Below are positions 1 to 10,794 of a stretch of 64,000 nt of DNA, piece by piece. Under the pieces are notes generated by a model, which was not told where the DNA came from, made no database searches, and saw nothing but the letters and a program-made list of their open reading frames with translations. Source of the stretch: Talpa occidentalis (Eukaryota > Chordata > Mammalia > Eulipotyphla > Talpidae); contig NW_023604861.1 of NCBI RefSeq assembly GCF_014898055.3, positions 95,916,083-95,980,082 of the forward strand, in the 5' to 3' direction. Within the stretch, counting starts at the first letter, position 1. Each line of letters starts with the position of its first letter. The position numbers and the translations under genes were made by a program.

Positions 1-1212
1 TTAGTAGTCAAGTTTCGTTCTTTTGCATGTAGCGACCCAGTTTTCCCAGCACCATTTATTGAACAAAATTTCTTTGCTCCAATGCATATTCTTTGCTCCT
101 TTGTCAAAGATCAGTTGACCATAAATCTGTGGGTTTATTTCTGGTTTTTCTATTCGGTTCCATTGGTCTATATGTCTGTTGTTGTTCCACTATCATGCAG
201 TTTTGATTATTATGGCTTTGTAGTATAGTTTGAAATCTGGGAGAGTGATGCCTCCAGTCCCTTCTTTTTTTTTTTCAGGAAGGTTTTGGCTATTTGGGGT
301 TTTTGGTGGCTCCATATGAATTTCATCAATATTTTTTTCTATATCTTTGAAGAATGACATTGAAATTTTAATTGGAATAGCATTGAATCTGTAGATTGCT
401 TTTGTTAGGATGGCCATTTTGACAATGTTAATTCATCCAATCCATGAGCAGGGGATGTCTTTCCATTTCTTTGTGCCTACTTCTATTACTTTTAACAGTG
501 TTTTATAGTTTTCTTTATATAGGTCCTTTACTTCTTTTGTTAGGTTTCTTTCCGAGTATTTGATTTTTTTGTTTCAATAATAAAAGAAATGGTTTTCTTG
601 ATTTCTTCTTTAAATTTATTGTTTGTGTATAGGAAGGCTACCGATTTTTGTGTGTTGATTTTGTATCCTGCCACTTTACTAAACTGATTGATGAGTTCAA
701 TTAGTTTTTCTGTGGAGATTTTGGGGTTCTCTATGTATATTATCATATCATTTGCAAATAGTGATATTTTGACTTCTTCCTTGCCTATTTGTATTTCTTG
801 TATGTCTTTCTCTTGTCTTATCACTCTGGCTAGGACTTCCAGTATTATGTTGAAAAACAGTGGTGACAGTAGACATCTTGTCTTGTTCCAGATCTTAATG
901 GGAATGCTTTCAGCTTTTCACCATTGAGAATGATATTGGCTGTGGGCTTATCATATATGGCCTTTATGATGTTGAGGTACGTTCCTTGTATCCCGAGAGT
1001 TTCAAGGGTCGTTATCATAAATGGGTGTTGTACTTTGTCAAATGCTTTCTCAGCATCTATGGATATTATCATATGGTTTTTATATTTCTTTTTGTTGATG
1101 TGTTGGATTACATTGATTGACTTTCGGATATTGAAACATCCTTGTGTCCCTGGAATAAATCCTACTTGGTGAATTGTCTTATGGATGCATTGTTGGATTC
1201 TGTTGGCAAGGA
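1..1212 (-). mobile_element. 5'-truncated L1 fragment (ORF2 part), cut by window edge
   Basis: Minus-strand L1 sequence covering part of the ORF2 reverse-transcriptase region. Translated pieces at 845-1240 and 540-824 match the reverse transcriptase of the L1 at 17.5-24 kb, but with frameshifts, and the active-site motif reads FAND instead of FADD. The element runs off the left edge. Its 5' end is truncated inside ORF2 at about 1212, where it meets a copy of the target sequence TCCCTGATAAACTTTTT. The same insertion is present as a paralogue at 58528-60918, so it predates duplication of this block. It cannot encode an active enzyme. Confidence 0.9.
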
Positions 1213-3122
1213 TCCCTGATAAACTTTTTAAGAATTTCAATTAATTTGTGTCTTCTAGTGGGTAATTTCCTGTGTTTACTTCTTAAAAAATATTTACCTT
1301 CAGTTCTGATGGGTAATCTTACACAGAATTTTAAATTGGCATTGATTTTTGAAGGGGAACAAACATCTGTCAGTTCCAATATATGTTCTTGCAATGTACC
1401 ACCCTGTGTAATAGGGGCCTCCCAATGTTAAAGGGTGTACCTTCAAAGAGTTGGTCATCTATGTGCACAGAGGCAAAGACAGCAGACTCTTAGTGTGGAA
1501 AACCTTTCCATGTTCAGAGACAGAGAGAGAAGAAAGATTTCAAATAATAACAAAGTCTGAAAATTACCCATTTTCCTGTGGGCAAAAGTCCAGTAAAAGA
1601 GGCACAACCCAAAGCGGGCCAGTTGCCACAAGTCTAAAGAAGCTTCTGGTGGGGAACCTCAAGAAAGGAGTTAGGCAGGTGCCAGAGTGCTTGGACTGAA
1701 GGTGGACCCCAAATTGAAAATGCATGATATAATCCACCATGATGTCACTACAACAGATGACATTATCTCTGCAAAGCACTTAAGTCCCAGGAGCAGTCTT
1801 CACGTGTCACTCACCCACATATTGCTCCTCCATGTGTCTCCCCTCAAGTATCTCTTCTCTAAGTGTTCTCTTCCTCCTTACTTCGTCCTCCATGTATGTA
1901 TCCTCCTCCCTCCTTCCCAGCAGCTGCCCATTTAGGATACTTGGCTCATGGCATGCTGAGATTTGTAGTCCTCAGATCCTCACATCTCTTAGGCTTAGAC
2001 ATGGGAGTACAGACTTTACAAATGTCAGGGTGTGGAGTAGATTCAGAACTTTATCCATGGGCTCAGAGTCTGCTCCTATTGTTCCTCTAAGTTCTTTTTG
2101 GCAGAGGATTACTTCATAGGAGGGGCCCTGAAAGTTGGGCACTGGTTGCTATTTTGTAGGAGACATTTACATGTTGCAAAGAAAATCTATTTCTGTAAAA
2201 AAGCCTCCTTCCCTGTTTTTTTGAAGGCCTGATTGCTCTAACTCTTATTATTGGTTACCACAGAATTGAAGCTTTATAATGCTTAAATGCAGAACTTAAA
2301 CTGTTACAGGTGGGTAAAGCCAATACTGTTAAAGGTGGTGCCCCCTGGAGGGGGTTGCTGGTGAGACGATAGCCCCAGGGAAAATGCTAAAATGGCATTT
2401 GGGGGTGGAGCAACTGATAAGAATATAAAGGAATGCAAGAAGCAGCCCCAGATTTTGTCTTCTTTGCTCAGATAAAACAGATGCTCACATGACAGTTTTG
2501 ACCATTCCTGACATTCTATGGGGGAAAAAAAAAACATTCCAATGAAAGAGTTCCATTCTTTGTTATTGGAAAAAAAATTTCATGAATTTATTCACCTCAA
2601 GACAGTTCCATATTTTCACAGATAAAAACATTCATTTCATAAATGAAAACCATGTTGACTTGAGTTACAAATACCATGTTGACTCTACCTATAAACATTT
2701 TTGGAACGAACTGTGAAATAATGGCCATTTACTGTAATTACAAAGAGGCTGCAAAGCCCTATAAGGGTGGTCTTGATGGGGACAGGAGGGGATCAGTGTG
2801 TGATGCAGTGGACTTGCTGAGTCTGATCCATATCAGACCAGAGCACCTAGTCAGAATTTGCCTTTTTTCAAGCTTTGGTACTAAAAGGAACTGCAGATTG
2901 GGAGGTTTTTGGAATATTTAATTCTTAATTGAATGCAGGTAGAAATAACATGTTTGAAAACCTATCAAAACTCTCTCTCTGCCCACATGCGTGTGTGCGC
3001 GCACACACACACACACATAGATGTACCTTACAAATTGCTGAACCTTCATCCATCTTCTTGACATTTGGGTTTGTGTATTCAGGCCCACGACTCAAATTTT
3101 CCCATGGATGTTCTCTAACCTG
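1213..3122. repeat. Segmental-duplication flanking block, copy 1
   Basis: Non-coding block with close relatives at 28240-30330, 31951-33304 plus 40173-40680, and 60938-61776. Shared landmarks include the GATGTAATCCACCATGATGT region, the GGGGGTGGAGCAACTGATAA region and a short CA microsatellite near 3002-3017. I see no conserved reading frame among the copies and no gene. It is the spacer between V-kappa units and hosts different insertions in each copy: L1 and ERV here, a SINE near 29.6 kb, L1 at 33.3 kb. Confidence 0.75.
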
Positions 3123-3126
3123 AAAC

Positions 3127-3603
3127 TGTTAGGGGGAAATGATGTCCTGAGCTAATCCCCTACAGGCTTTGTGGACCCCACCCCCACTCCAGACCAAAGC
3201 CATCAGGACATTGGGAAAGACAAATCCCGTCACCAACAAAGGGAGGGTAGCTGGGACCTGAGGGTGGAGTTGGGCAGCCAGGTTGGGTATAAAAACCAAA
3301 CACGTGGGCCTTGGGCTGGCTCGCTGTTGCTCGCCTCCTGGCTACACAGTTCCTGGCTGGCTGCCAGCTCTCAGAGCGCCATTTGGGATTCCAGATCAGC
3401 GGATCGGGTAGGACTCATTTAAAACTTTGTCTCCCACTTTTCTCCCTGAGCTGTACATTTCCTCATTTCCCTTTCCCTTGTAAATAAACCTTTTATTAAC
3501 CTTTCGCGTGTGCCTGCAGTAGAGCATTGATAAGTCCTTTTAAGTGCGTGGGTGAGGACCCACAGTCAGGCACCCTGTTTTGTATCGGGGTTGCTCTACA
3601 ACA
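3127..3603 (+). repeat. 5' LTR of the endogenous retrovirus
   Basis: Begins TGTTAGGGGG and ends ...ACAACA, so it has the TG...CA termini. A TATA box (TATAAAAA) is at 3288-3295 and a polyadenylation signal (AATAAA) at 3483-3488, giving a U3-R-U5 order on the plus strand. It aligns end to end with 7899-8376. The short reading frame at 3171-3422 recurs in both LTRs and is an accident of the LTR sequence, not a gene. Confidence 0.93.
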
Positions 3604-3606
3604 GTT

Positions 3607-3624
3607 TGGCGCCCAGCGTGGTTT
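3607..3624 (+). promoter_or_regulatory. Retroviral primer binding site, lysine-tRNA-like
   Basis: TGGCGCCCAGCGTGG begins three bases after the 5' LTR. The first nine bases and the following GTGG core match the pattern known for primer sites that use tRNA-Lys(1,2); the last three bases do not. A lysine primer is more usual for betaretrovirus-like elements, whereas the capsid here is gammaretrovirus-like. The tRNA assignment rests on sequence resemblance only. Confidence 0.7.
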
Positions 3625-3789
3625 CCAAGTTACACCCGCGGTAGTCCAGCCCAAAGTAACATTCCTTGCGTTGGTCACCATAAGCGCACTAGTTCTGCAG
3701 GACTCGCAGTATAATATTTGTCTCAAGTCCTGAAAAGTCTGTTTTTTCCCTGTGTGTACAGCCCTTGTGGGTGCGTTTTTGACTCAAAT

Positions 3790-4386
3790 ATGGCCTCAAC
3801 CATGAGCCTATACAGTTTCGTCCCTAGCCTGAGTTCTTTCAGTTTCCTTCCGGCCTTGAATTTGAGTAGTCTTCTTCCATTAAATATCACCACCAGTTTC
3901 ATTAATGTAAATAATTTGATGAAGCCTGGTGTATGGCACGTGATTTTACTATTGTATACATACATGGGTGGTTTACAAGCCATCCCTTTACAGTCTGTGC
4001 TTCTTGGTGTTTTTTTGGTAATATGTGTAAGCGCAATTTGCTACATTCTTGTTTCTGTGAGAGGTAGATGTTCTGCTTCACATACTGAGAATGTGCAACA
4101 ACACATTCAGGCTCTTAACTTAGCCATGCAACAACAAATTCAGGCTTTTAACGTGGCCATACAACAACAAAATCAGGCCTTTGATTTAACTATTAAGTGC
4201 ATGAGGGATGAGAACCGTAACATCTTTGAGTCAGTTTATAAAAGCATACAAGATCACGCTTTTAAAAGTATGCAGGACAGGAAAGAGGCCGCCCTCCATA
4301 AATTGGATATGGCGGAGGCTCGGCTTATGGTACAGAGAAAGGATAAACCTTCCCCTTCCATGAGGACTGCCAGCGGGCAGAGTTAG
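3790..4386 (+). CDS. ERV leader/Gag N-terminal reading frame with membrane segment and 11-residue coiled-coil repeat
   Basis: Open frame of 198 residues from an ATG at 3790; the frame is open without ATG back to 3718. I do not recognise the product. Visible features: a long apolar N-terminal half with an Asn-Ile-Thr glycosylation sequon near residue 32; a strong hydrophobic segment at about residues 69-90 ending in a basic VRGR; then three tandem 11-residue repeats (4108-4206) of the form Q-A-hydrophobic-N/D-L/V-A/T-hydrophobic-Q-Q-Q; then a charged helical tail. This predicts a membrane anchor followed by a hendecad coiled coil. The next frame, open across the stop at 4384-4386, continues a Glu-rich helical sequence into the capsid region, so this may be the N-terminal part of an ancestral Gag, now frameshifted. 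It takes the place of an ordinary matrix domain. Function is unknown. Confidence 0.5.
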   Translation: MASTMSLYSFVPSLSSFSFLPALNLSSLLPLNITTSFINVNNLMKPGVWHVILLLYTYMGGLQAIPLQSVLLGVFLVICVSAICYILVSVRGRCSASHTENVQQHIQALNLAMQQQIQAFNVAIQQQNQAFDLTIKCMRDENRNIFESVYKSIQDHAFKSMQDRKEAALHKLDMAEARLMVQRKDKPSPSMRTASGQS

Positions 4387-5580
4387 AAGAGGAGGAGCAT
4401 CATATTTTAAATACTTTAAATACATCAGTACAAAATCCTCTTCCATGTGACAAGGCCCCTCCCGTGCAGACCCCTGAGGCTTCACAGCCTCCACTGCCCT
4501 CTGGGGAGGACACTAAAATGGCATCTCCTCCCCACACTAGACTCGGCACCCATTTTGGCAGGAAGGATCACCCTGAGGCAGGGCAGTTTCCCCTTCACCA
4601 GATGCCAATCGGTGGCTTAAATGAACATGGGAGACCTGCTGGGTACTTTTGGTCGCACCATCCTTTCAGTACTGCGGACCTCCTAAATTGGAGGAGCTCT
4701 GTTCCCTCGTACCGGCAGGCTCCTAAGAGGATGGCGAACTTGTTTGCCTCTATCTTCGTCTCCCACCGCCCTAACTGGGCAGATATACAGTCCATGCTGC
4801 ATACTTTATTAACTCTGGATGAGCAGAGGATGGTATTCAGGAAAGCCAGGGAGGAGGCTGACCGTCTCCACCAACAGGATAGGCAGTCCCCAGAGCCAGA
4901 GGTTGTTGTCCCAGAGAAAGATCCTGGATGGGACCCTAACAATGGAGGAACGGCGATGTTGGAGCTGTATAAAAAATGTTTATTGGTGGGACTGCAGCAG
5001 GGGATCCCCAAACAAAAAAAACTTTAACAAAATATTGCAACTCAAGCAAGGAGCTAATGAGGATCCGTCAGAGTTCCTTGAGAGGATTATTCAAACTTAC
5101 ACTAACCACACAGATATAAACCCAGATGCCCCAGAAAATGCTCGTCTGATCACTATGGCTTTCATTACCCATAGTGCCCCAGACATAAAGAAAAAGTTAG
5201 CTAAGATGGACGGCTTCACAGAGATGAGTCTGTCCCAGGTAGTGGACTTGGCATTTAGGGTTTATAATAATAGAGAGGACAGGAGACCGAAACCTGCAAC
5301 TGTTTTCTTACAAAGAGAACACGGAACAGGGTTTCAGGGAAACAATAATGGACAGAGACGTGAACCCCTAGGAAGAAATCAGTGTGCTTTCTGTAGGGAA
5401 GAGGGACATTGGAAGTACAGTTGTCCCAGATTACAGGGAAGCGGCGGACGCAATAATTATAGAAGGCAGAACAGAAGACAGAGAACACCAGATATGATGA
5501 TTCACGTAGGGGTTACAGGAGGGAATATAGGAGTACACAAAACCAGGAACCAAGGAGAGAGGAAAGAAGACAAATGTTAG
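4387..5580 (+). pseudogene. gag: gag (capsid and nucleocapsid), frameshifted
   Basis: Two overlapping frames cover a gammaretrovirus-type Gag. The first (to 5027) carries the capsid N-terminal domain, recognisable by its aromatic FST-DLLNW region and the helix around WADIQSMLHTLL. The second (from about 5028 to 5580) carries the capsid C-terminal domain with the major homology region (Q-G-A-N-E-D-P-S-E-F-L-E-R) and one CCHC zinc knuckle near 5386-5430 (C-x2-C-x4-H-x4-C). The frames meet at an eight-A run near 5013-5020, the likely site of a frameshift. No ATG opens the first frame; it probably joined the upstream membrane/coiled-coil frame before another shift. A single knuckle and this capsid type are family traits of gammaretrovirus-like ERVs. 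It is non-functional as it stands. Confidence 0.85.
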
Positions 5581-5788
5581 CACAGAGTAGAGGCTCAGAT
5601 GATGACAGGGAATACAGACAGAGAAGGAATCGAGAGCCCAGTACAGAGGGAAGGAGACAAATGACAGCACAGGGTAGAGCCTCAGGTGAAGATAGGAGGG
5701 AATATAGACAGAGTAGAAGGAATCTAGAGCCCAGTGCAGAGGAAAGGAGACAAATGACAGTTAATGGAGAAGGTTCAGATGCAGAATA
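5511..5788 (+). repeat. Arg-rich tandem repeat at the gag 3' end
   Basis: About three imperfect units of 87-93 bp. Each contains a GACAAATG word (5569, 5656, 5749) and a preceding GGGAATATAG/GGAATACAG word. Translated, the units give a strongly basic, Arg/Glu-rich repeat of about 30 residues containing EYRQ and RRQM motifs, following the zinc knuckle. This may be an extended nucleocapsid tail. The paralogue at 61777-62010 keeps two units, and its deletion breakpoint lies inside this array. Confidence 0.8.
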
Positions 5789-7898
5789 GGGATGCCCAAG
5801 GGCTCCACTAGATCTAAAGAAAGCTCCAGGAGGAACTGACCCAGAGACAAAGTCCCATTGGTCTTGTGAACCCATTGAGGACTTGAGATATTTGTTTAAG
5901 AAACAGACAAAAACTTGAATATTACTGACTTCTTTTCCAGTTATTGTTGCAGGATACCCAAGGACTCACTTTTTCTGAAGAAACCCTGAGAAAACTAACA
6001 TGCTCTAAACAATCTTCTTCCTTTCAAAGTTTAGGAGACGCGAAATAACATCTAGGATCATGCATATGCTGCCAGTATTTTTTTTTTTTTTACACAGAAA
6101 GGCGGTCAATCTTGATTTTGGTATTTGTTTTTAACTTTTGTTTTTAACTTTGAGATTTTTTTTTTTCTCTGCTTGTTTTTGTTGTTACTTTGGCCTATCA
6201 GTGAAACTGCAGTTGTATGAGATATCCAACACGCGATACATGGTAACTAGAGCTCTTTGTGTCTATATGTTGTATGTCTGTATGTCTTTTCCTTGTGTCC
6301 TTGTCTTGACCTCCAGTGATTGACAAATTGGTATACATGGTGCCCATAGACGTTGGGAGAAAAAAAAAAGTCTCCAGTTATGAGAAAAACTAAAGGTTAA
6401 AAGGTTATGGTTTGATTGTCAACATTGTGCTACTGAACTAAACTGGTGCCTTCATAGAGATTGAATATTGTTGTTTCTGTTATTTTTCTGATACTTATGG
6501 CAAAGCTTCCCAGAAATCTAAATTCAAGTACAAATTTGGTAGCCTGTCATTTGGCTGATGCAAGGAAATTTTGTGGAACTTCAGTAGAGCTCCTGAGATA
6601 CTCCACAAAGTTTCTCCCTTTCCTCCGGGGAAAGGCATTAGATGAATTTGTTCTATTTGGCTCACCTAGTAGAGTAAAACTAGAAGGGAAGCATTGTCAC
6701 TTGGGAAAATGGGTAACACCATGACCTGATATGGATGTAAATTGTCAATGATGATTGTCACCTTGTAATATTGTATACTTCAATTGTTTAATATCTACAG
6801 GAATTGTTTCTGGAAATATAGGGAGAAAAGGTCTCAACAGATTCCTATTGACGGAACTGTTGAGAGTAAAACTTTCCTACTAAGGACTGAAGAGACCTGG
6901 AAATACACCTGATATTTACTAAGTTTTCTTTGACATAATCCTGATGATTTTTTTTGCATTTTGTTCTAAATCCACAAAGTTTTCTTGTTTTGGTGACCAG
7001 GATCGGCAGCAAGGTTGCAATTTTTTTTCCAACAAAGCTAACTTGTGTTTGCATTTTCTCTTCCCTTGATACCAACACAGCATAAAAATAGTGGTAGTAA
7101 TCTTTTACTACTTTTCTCAGAGTCTGTTTTTGCATAACTTCCATAGGGATTTTGTTTGCTTAAACTGAAAAAAATTGGACATAAGTTTCATTGTCTGGCT
7201 TTGTGTGGAGTTCTTCCAGAAAGTTGAAACAAAGCTGAACCAAGAAGAGGAGAACCTGTTTGCTTTGTTCGTAGGGTTCCAGAGACCTCCAAAGAAGGTG
7301 AGGACGCTTGCCTCCATTGGCAGGACTGGACAGCCCAGCCAACGAAAAGTCCCTGGTACCCTCAAGAAGAGGAAAGCCCAGGTGGAGTCTGATGAGACCA
7401 ACTTGTTCCAGAAGCCTACACGGACCGGATGTCAACAGTTCGCTCTGAATCCTATATGGAGTATTCCAACGAAGCCAGCTAAAAATTGCTGCTTAGTTAT
7501 TCTGCCCTGTGATTTTATGCAAAAATAGGCAATATGATTTAAAAGTAGATTTAGTTTGCAAACTTTTGCTATGCTGTTCAAAAAAAATTTTGGGATCAAG
7601 GTTGAGAGAATTTGTTTTTACATAAGTTGAACCATTTTAAAATTTTTTCCTGTGATTTTGATATATTTGCTGTCTTGTTCTGGCTAATGCCTCCAGATGC
7701 TTTCTTTCGGCTTGGACTGATGAACTGTTTTTCCAGGACTGGAGGACTTCTGCTTTCCACAATGGACGATACCTGGAGGGACTGGTTTTCTTTCACACTG
7801 GAACCCTGGAAAATTTTCATCTGAGACTATATCCCAGCATCCATATGTTTGATCTTCATCACCATGGAAATGGTGGCAAAAAGTGAAAGGGGGTGAAT
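5789..7898 (+). other. ERV internal 3' region without recognisable pol or env
   Basis: About 2.1 kb between the gag repeats and the 3' LTR. I looked for a protease active site, a reverse-transcriptase YxDD-type motif, an integrase zinc finger and envelope features in the frames available and found none. The longest plausible frames (6461-6724 and 7175-7528) match nothing I know. The latter is also present at 63392-63841, where a one-base difference extends it. A purine-rich stretch at about 7881-7896 immediately before the 3' LTR is the probable polypurine tract. Confidence 0.6.
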
Positions 7899-8376
7899 TG
7901 TTAGGGGGAAAGGATGTCCTGAGCTAATCCCATACAGGCTTTGTGGACTCCACCCCCACTCCAGACCAAAGCCATCAGGACATTGGGAAAGACAAATCCC
8001 GTCACCAACAAAGGGAGGGTGGCTGGGACCTGAGGGTGGAGTTGGGCAGCCAGGTTGGGTATAAAAACCAAACACGTGGGCCTTGGGCTGGCTCGCTGTT
8101 GCTCGCCTCCTGGCTACACAGTTCCTGGCTGGCTGCCAGCTCTCAGAGCGCCATTTTGGGATTCCTGATCGGCGGATCGGGTAGGACTCATTTAAAACTT
8201 TGTCTCCCACTTTTCTCCCAGAGCTGTACATTTCCTCATTTCCCCTTCCCTTGTAAATAAACCTTTTATTAACCTTTCGCGTGTGCCTGCAGTAGAGCAC
8301 TGATAAGTCCTTTTAAGCGTGTGGGTGAGGACCCACAGTCAGGCACCCTGTTTTATATCGGGTTTGCTCTATAGCA
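7899..8376 (+). repeat. 3' LTR of the endogenous retrovirus
   Basis: Begins TGTTAGGGGG and ends ...ATAGCA, followed by the AAAC target duplication (8377-8380). TATA box TATAAAAA is at 8060-8067 and AATAAA at 8256-8261. It aligns along its length with 3127-3603, with scattered substitutions and a one-base length difference. Confidence 0.93.
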
Positions 8377-8380
8377 AAAC

Positions 8381-10036
8381 TATTGTATGCAAAGATGCCG
8401 TCTGTACAGAAGTGTCCCTTCTTATAAGGTAAATTTTCACTGTGTTTGGGATATAATATGTGTGATATAGAAAAACAGTTTTTGATCAAAAATGGCCAGG
8501 ATTTTTGGTCAAATTGGTAAACCCCTTTAACAAAACTGTTTTTCAATATGACATTAATTTACATTTCAAGTGTCTTAATTGGGCACCAAAAAATTATTAT
8601 GAAAAGGAGATAAGTCCACTGGAAACAGAATCATAAAGACCTAATAATCATGCACTGAATCCTTTTTGGCATAAAAAGTGTCATTACAGGATCCTGGTCC
8701 CATTAATCCCAAAGGTGGTTGTAAAAGGAAGCAACATGCAAAGAGCAGTTTGAATCTTGTAAGTAGATGAAGGAGGAGATAACTGAGTCTGATAATCAAC
8801 ACAGAATATTCCTTCTGAGGGTGAGAGGTGATCCGTGCACGTCCTATGACAATCTGGACAGGAAAGGAAGTTGTCCTTGTCACTCTTCTCCTGCTTTAAC
8901 TGCCAGTTACCTTTTCATTGTAAGTGGACATGATACAGGCAACCTCTGGGGCAGTGATTCAAAATGGGGAATTGTAGATTCTGGGTTTCAATGCCCCTAG
9001 GCCAGGAGACCTGAGTTGTACCCTAGAATGGTCACAGAAGCCTCATTTTCCACCCCTAGTTCCAGCTGCACATTCCCTGGGGGAAAGTCTCCTTTTCCCA
9101 AGAACAGATTGATATCCATGGAGGTGATCCCTTCACAGTAGCTTTTACTGGTCTAGAGATAAATATGTTCTTGAAATATGAAATATTGGGACACCCTGCT
9201 GGCGCAAGGGGTTAAGACACAAGCTGGGAAGCTATCCCCAGTCTCTGCAGCACGAGTTCAATCCCCAGCCAAGGAGCAACCCACATGGCGCAGCAGACCT
9301 CTCCTGACTCACCTGCTGCTCCTCTCAGCAGAGTATTTCAGTTAATCTGCCTGTTCTCTTCCCTGCTCTGTCTCTGGTGAATCTTTTCACCCCCACACCT
9401 CTAGCTTGTACCCAAGTTCTTGCATTCATAAATAAATAAATCTTTAAAAAAAGAAATAGGAAATCTAATATTTGCAATGAATTATCATGTTATTTGAATG
9501 CTCAAAAAAGAAATATTTTGAGTAAGTGTTGTCATCACGTTATGACTGAGAATAGCTTTGCAACATGTTTTTCCAACCATATGAGTGCAGATGATAGTTT
9601 AAGTAATGAAGAAGCAGGAAATTGAGAATATGGCAAAATACCAATTTAACAAAATGACCAAATTTATGCTATAGAAATCATACCAAACTGATAAATTTCA
9701 TTTGTTGTTCCTTTTCTGGCAAAATGTCTGTGTCATTGTGTGTTTACGAGGCTGACTACATGTCACTGACCAATGCAGGCCAGGCAGGGAGCATCCAAGC
9801 ATCTGTCCCTTTAACCGCGAGGGGCTGTTCCCGGTTCCAGCCCACCCACGCTCCCTGCCCTGTTCCAGGCCGACGCTGTGCACTGGCAGGGCTTCACAGC
9901 TGGTGTCTCTGGTGGGCTGAGACACTCATGGTCCAGAGCTCTCCACCAGCTTCCTCTTACACACACTCAGGGTCTTCTCTGACTGCTCATGAGACAAAAG
10001 TCAACTGTGTGGGCCTCTGGTACCGGCCATGAGGGA
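8381..10036. other. Intergenic spacer downstream of the first IGKV2-type gene
   Basis: No gene seen. The stretch is paralogous to 40680-42343 almost throughout, including the SINE at 9188-9453. The apparent frames are not conserved as proteins. It belongs to the duplicated V-kappa unit. Confidence 0.7.
9188..9453 (+). mobile_element. tRNA-derived SINE
   Basis: Starts with a tRNA-like head (GCGCAAGGGGTTAAGAC as A-box region and AGTTCAATCCCC as B-box region) and ends in an AAATAAATAAATC / A-rich tail. Imperfect flanking duplications resemble GAAATATGAAAT. The same insertion is at 41489-41758, so it predates the duplication. Confidence 0.85.
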
Positions 10037-10064
10037 GGTTTTTGTTCGGGGCTCAACCACTGTG
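10037..10064 (-). promoter_or_regulatory. 12-RSS of the IGKV2-type gene
   Basis: On the minus strand, heptamer CACAGTG (10058-10064), a 12-bp spacer (10046-10057) and nonamer ACAAAAACC (10037-10045). Both elements match the consensus perfectly, so this is a competent V-kappa recombination signal by sequence. Confidence 0.95.
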
Positions 10065-10794
10065 GGAGGATTATGTGTACCCTGAAAGCAGTAATAGACT
10101 CCAACATCCTCAGCCTCCATCCTGCTGATCTTCAGGGTGAAATCAGTGCCTGACCCGCTGCCAATGAACCTGTCTGGGACCCCAGAGGGCCTGTTGGAAA
10201 CCTTATAGATCAGGAGCCTTGGAGACTGGCCTGGCTTCTGCAGGTACCAACTCATATAGGTGTTTCCATTACTATGTACGAGGCTCTGACTGGCCCTGCA
10301 GGAGAGGGAGACCTGCTCCCCAGGGACGACGGGCAGGGAGAGTGGGGTCTGGGTCAGCACAACCTCCCCACTGGATCCTGAAGAAAGGAGAGAAAAGTGA
10401 CAAGTAAAGACAAGTATTATCAGTCATTTTCATTATTTCAAGTCAGTTATTCATTTAGGCTAAAATACTGCTTTGTTAACTATCAATACTTGAGGTATAT
10501 AATTCTACACCTAAACCATGAGCTCACAATAAATAACCTGTGGAAAGAGACCCCTAAACTTTGCCTGCCTCTCTAGTGAGGGTCCCCAGGGTACAGATGC
10601 TTCACGTAGTCACAGATCTCAGCACCACTTTCTCTTAAGGAGAAGACACACACACCTAACAGAGAAGGAATACGCATGGGGGCAGAGGACCCCAGAGCTC
10701 AGGTTCCCCACCCTGGGCTCCACTCTCCTCTCCCCTCTGCCTTACCTGGGGTCCAGAGCATCAGCAGCCCCAGGAGCTGAGCAGGGAACCTCAT
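10065..10794 (-). CDS. IGKV: Immunoglobulin kappa variable gene, IGKV2-type, apparently functional
   Basis: Two exons: leader exon 10746-10794 (49 bp, starts MRFPAQLLG, donor GTAAG) and V exon 10065-10377 (313 bp, acceptor TTCTTCAG). The product is the variable domain of a kappa light chain, secreted or on the B-cell receptor after joining to a J segment. The mature start reads [16 protein letters not shown]; Cys23 lies in SLSCRAS, the long CDR1 ([11 protein letters not shown]) is typical of subgroup 2, the core Trp is in MSWYLQ, and Cys104 is in VYYCFQG, with CDR3 ending in PP at the RSS. No stop or frameshift was found. The FR3 Ser usual after DRF is Ile (DRFIGSGSG). RSS and upstream octamer are intact. 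Its close paralogue is at 42372-43104. Confidence 0.95.

Larger units (their letters stand above)
3123..8380 (+). mobile_element. Two-LTR endogenous retrovirus, gammaretrovirus-like gag, no pol or env seen
   Basis: Complete proviral structure of about 5.25 kb. It has two similar LTRs (477 and 478 bp), a primer binding site directly after the 5' LTR, a gag region, a purine-rich tract before the 3' LTR, and a 4-bp target duplication AAAC on both sides (3123-3126 and 8377-8380). The uninterrupted site is readable in the paralogue near 40675, where the flanks are contiguous. A 4-bp duplication fits gammaretrovirus-type integration. The internal region is only about 4.3 kb and no protease, reverse transcriptase, integrase or envelope motif was found, so it is either internally deleted or non-autonomous. 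By eye the LTRs differ at roughly 16 positions, about 3 percent, so it is not a recent insertion. Confidence 0.9.

Noticed and set aside
2991..3020. Possible CRISPR-like or direct-repeat array
   Set aside because: It is a simple GTGTGCGCGCACAC microsatellite in a mammalian sequence; no CRISPR array is present anywhere in the window.
3171..3422. Open frame repeated at 7943-8260
   Set aside because: It lies inside the LTR and recurs only because the LTR is present twice; it overlaps TATA and U3-R sequence.
9724..10032. Plus-strand frame next to the first V gene
   Set aside because: It is present at 42032-42289 by duplication but with a frame change, and it overlaps the V-gene 3' flank on the opposite strand.
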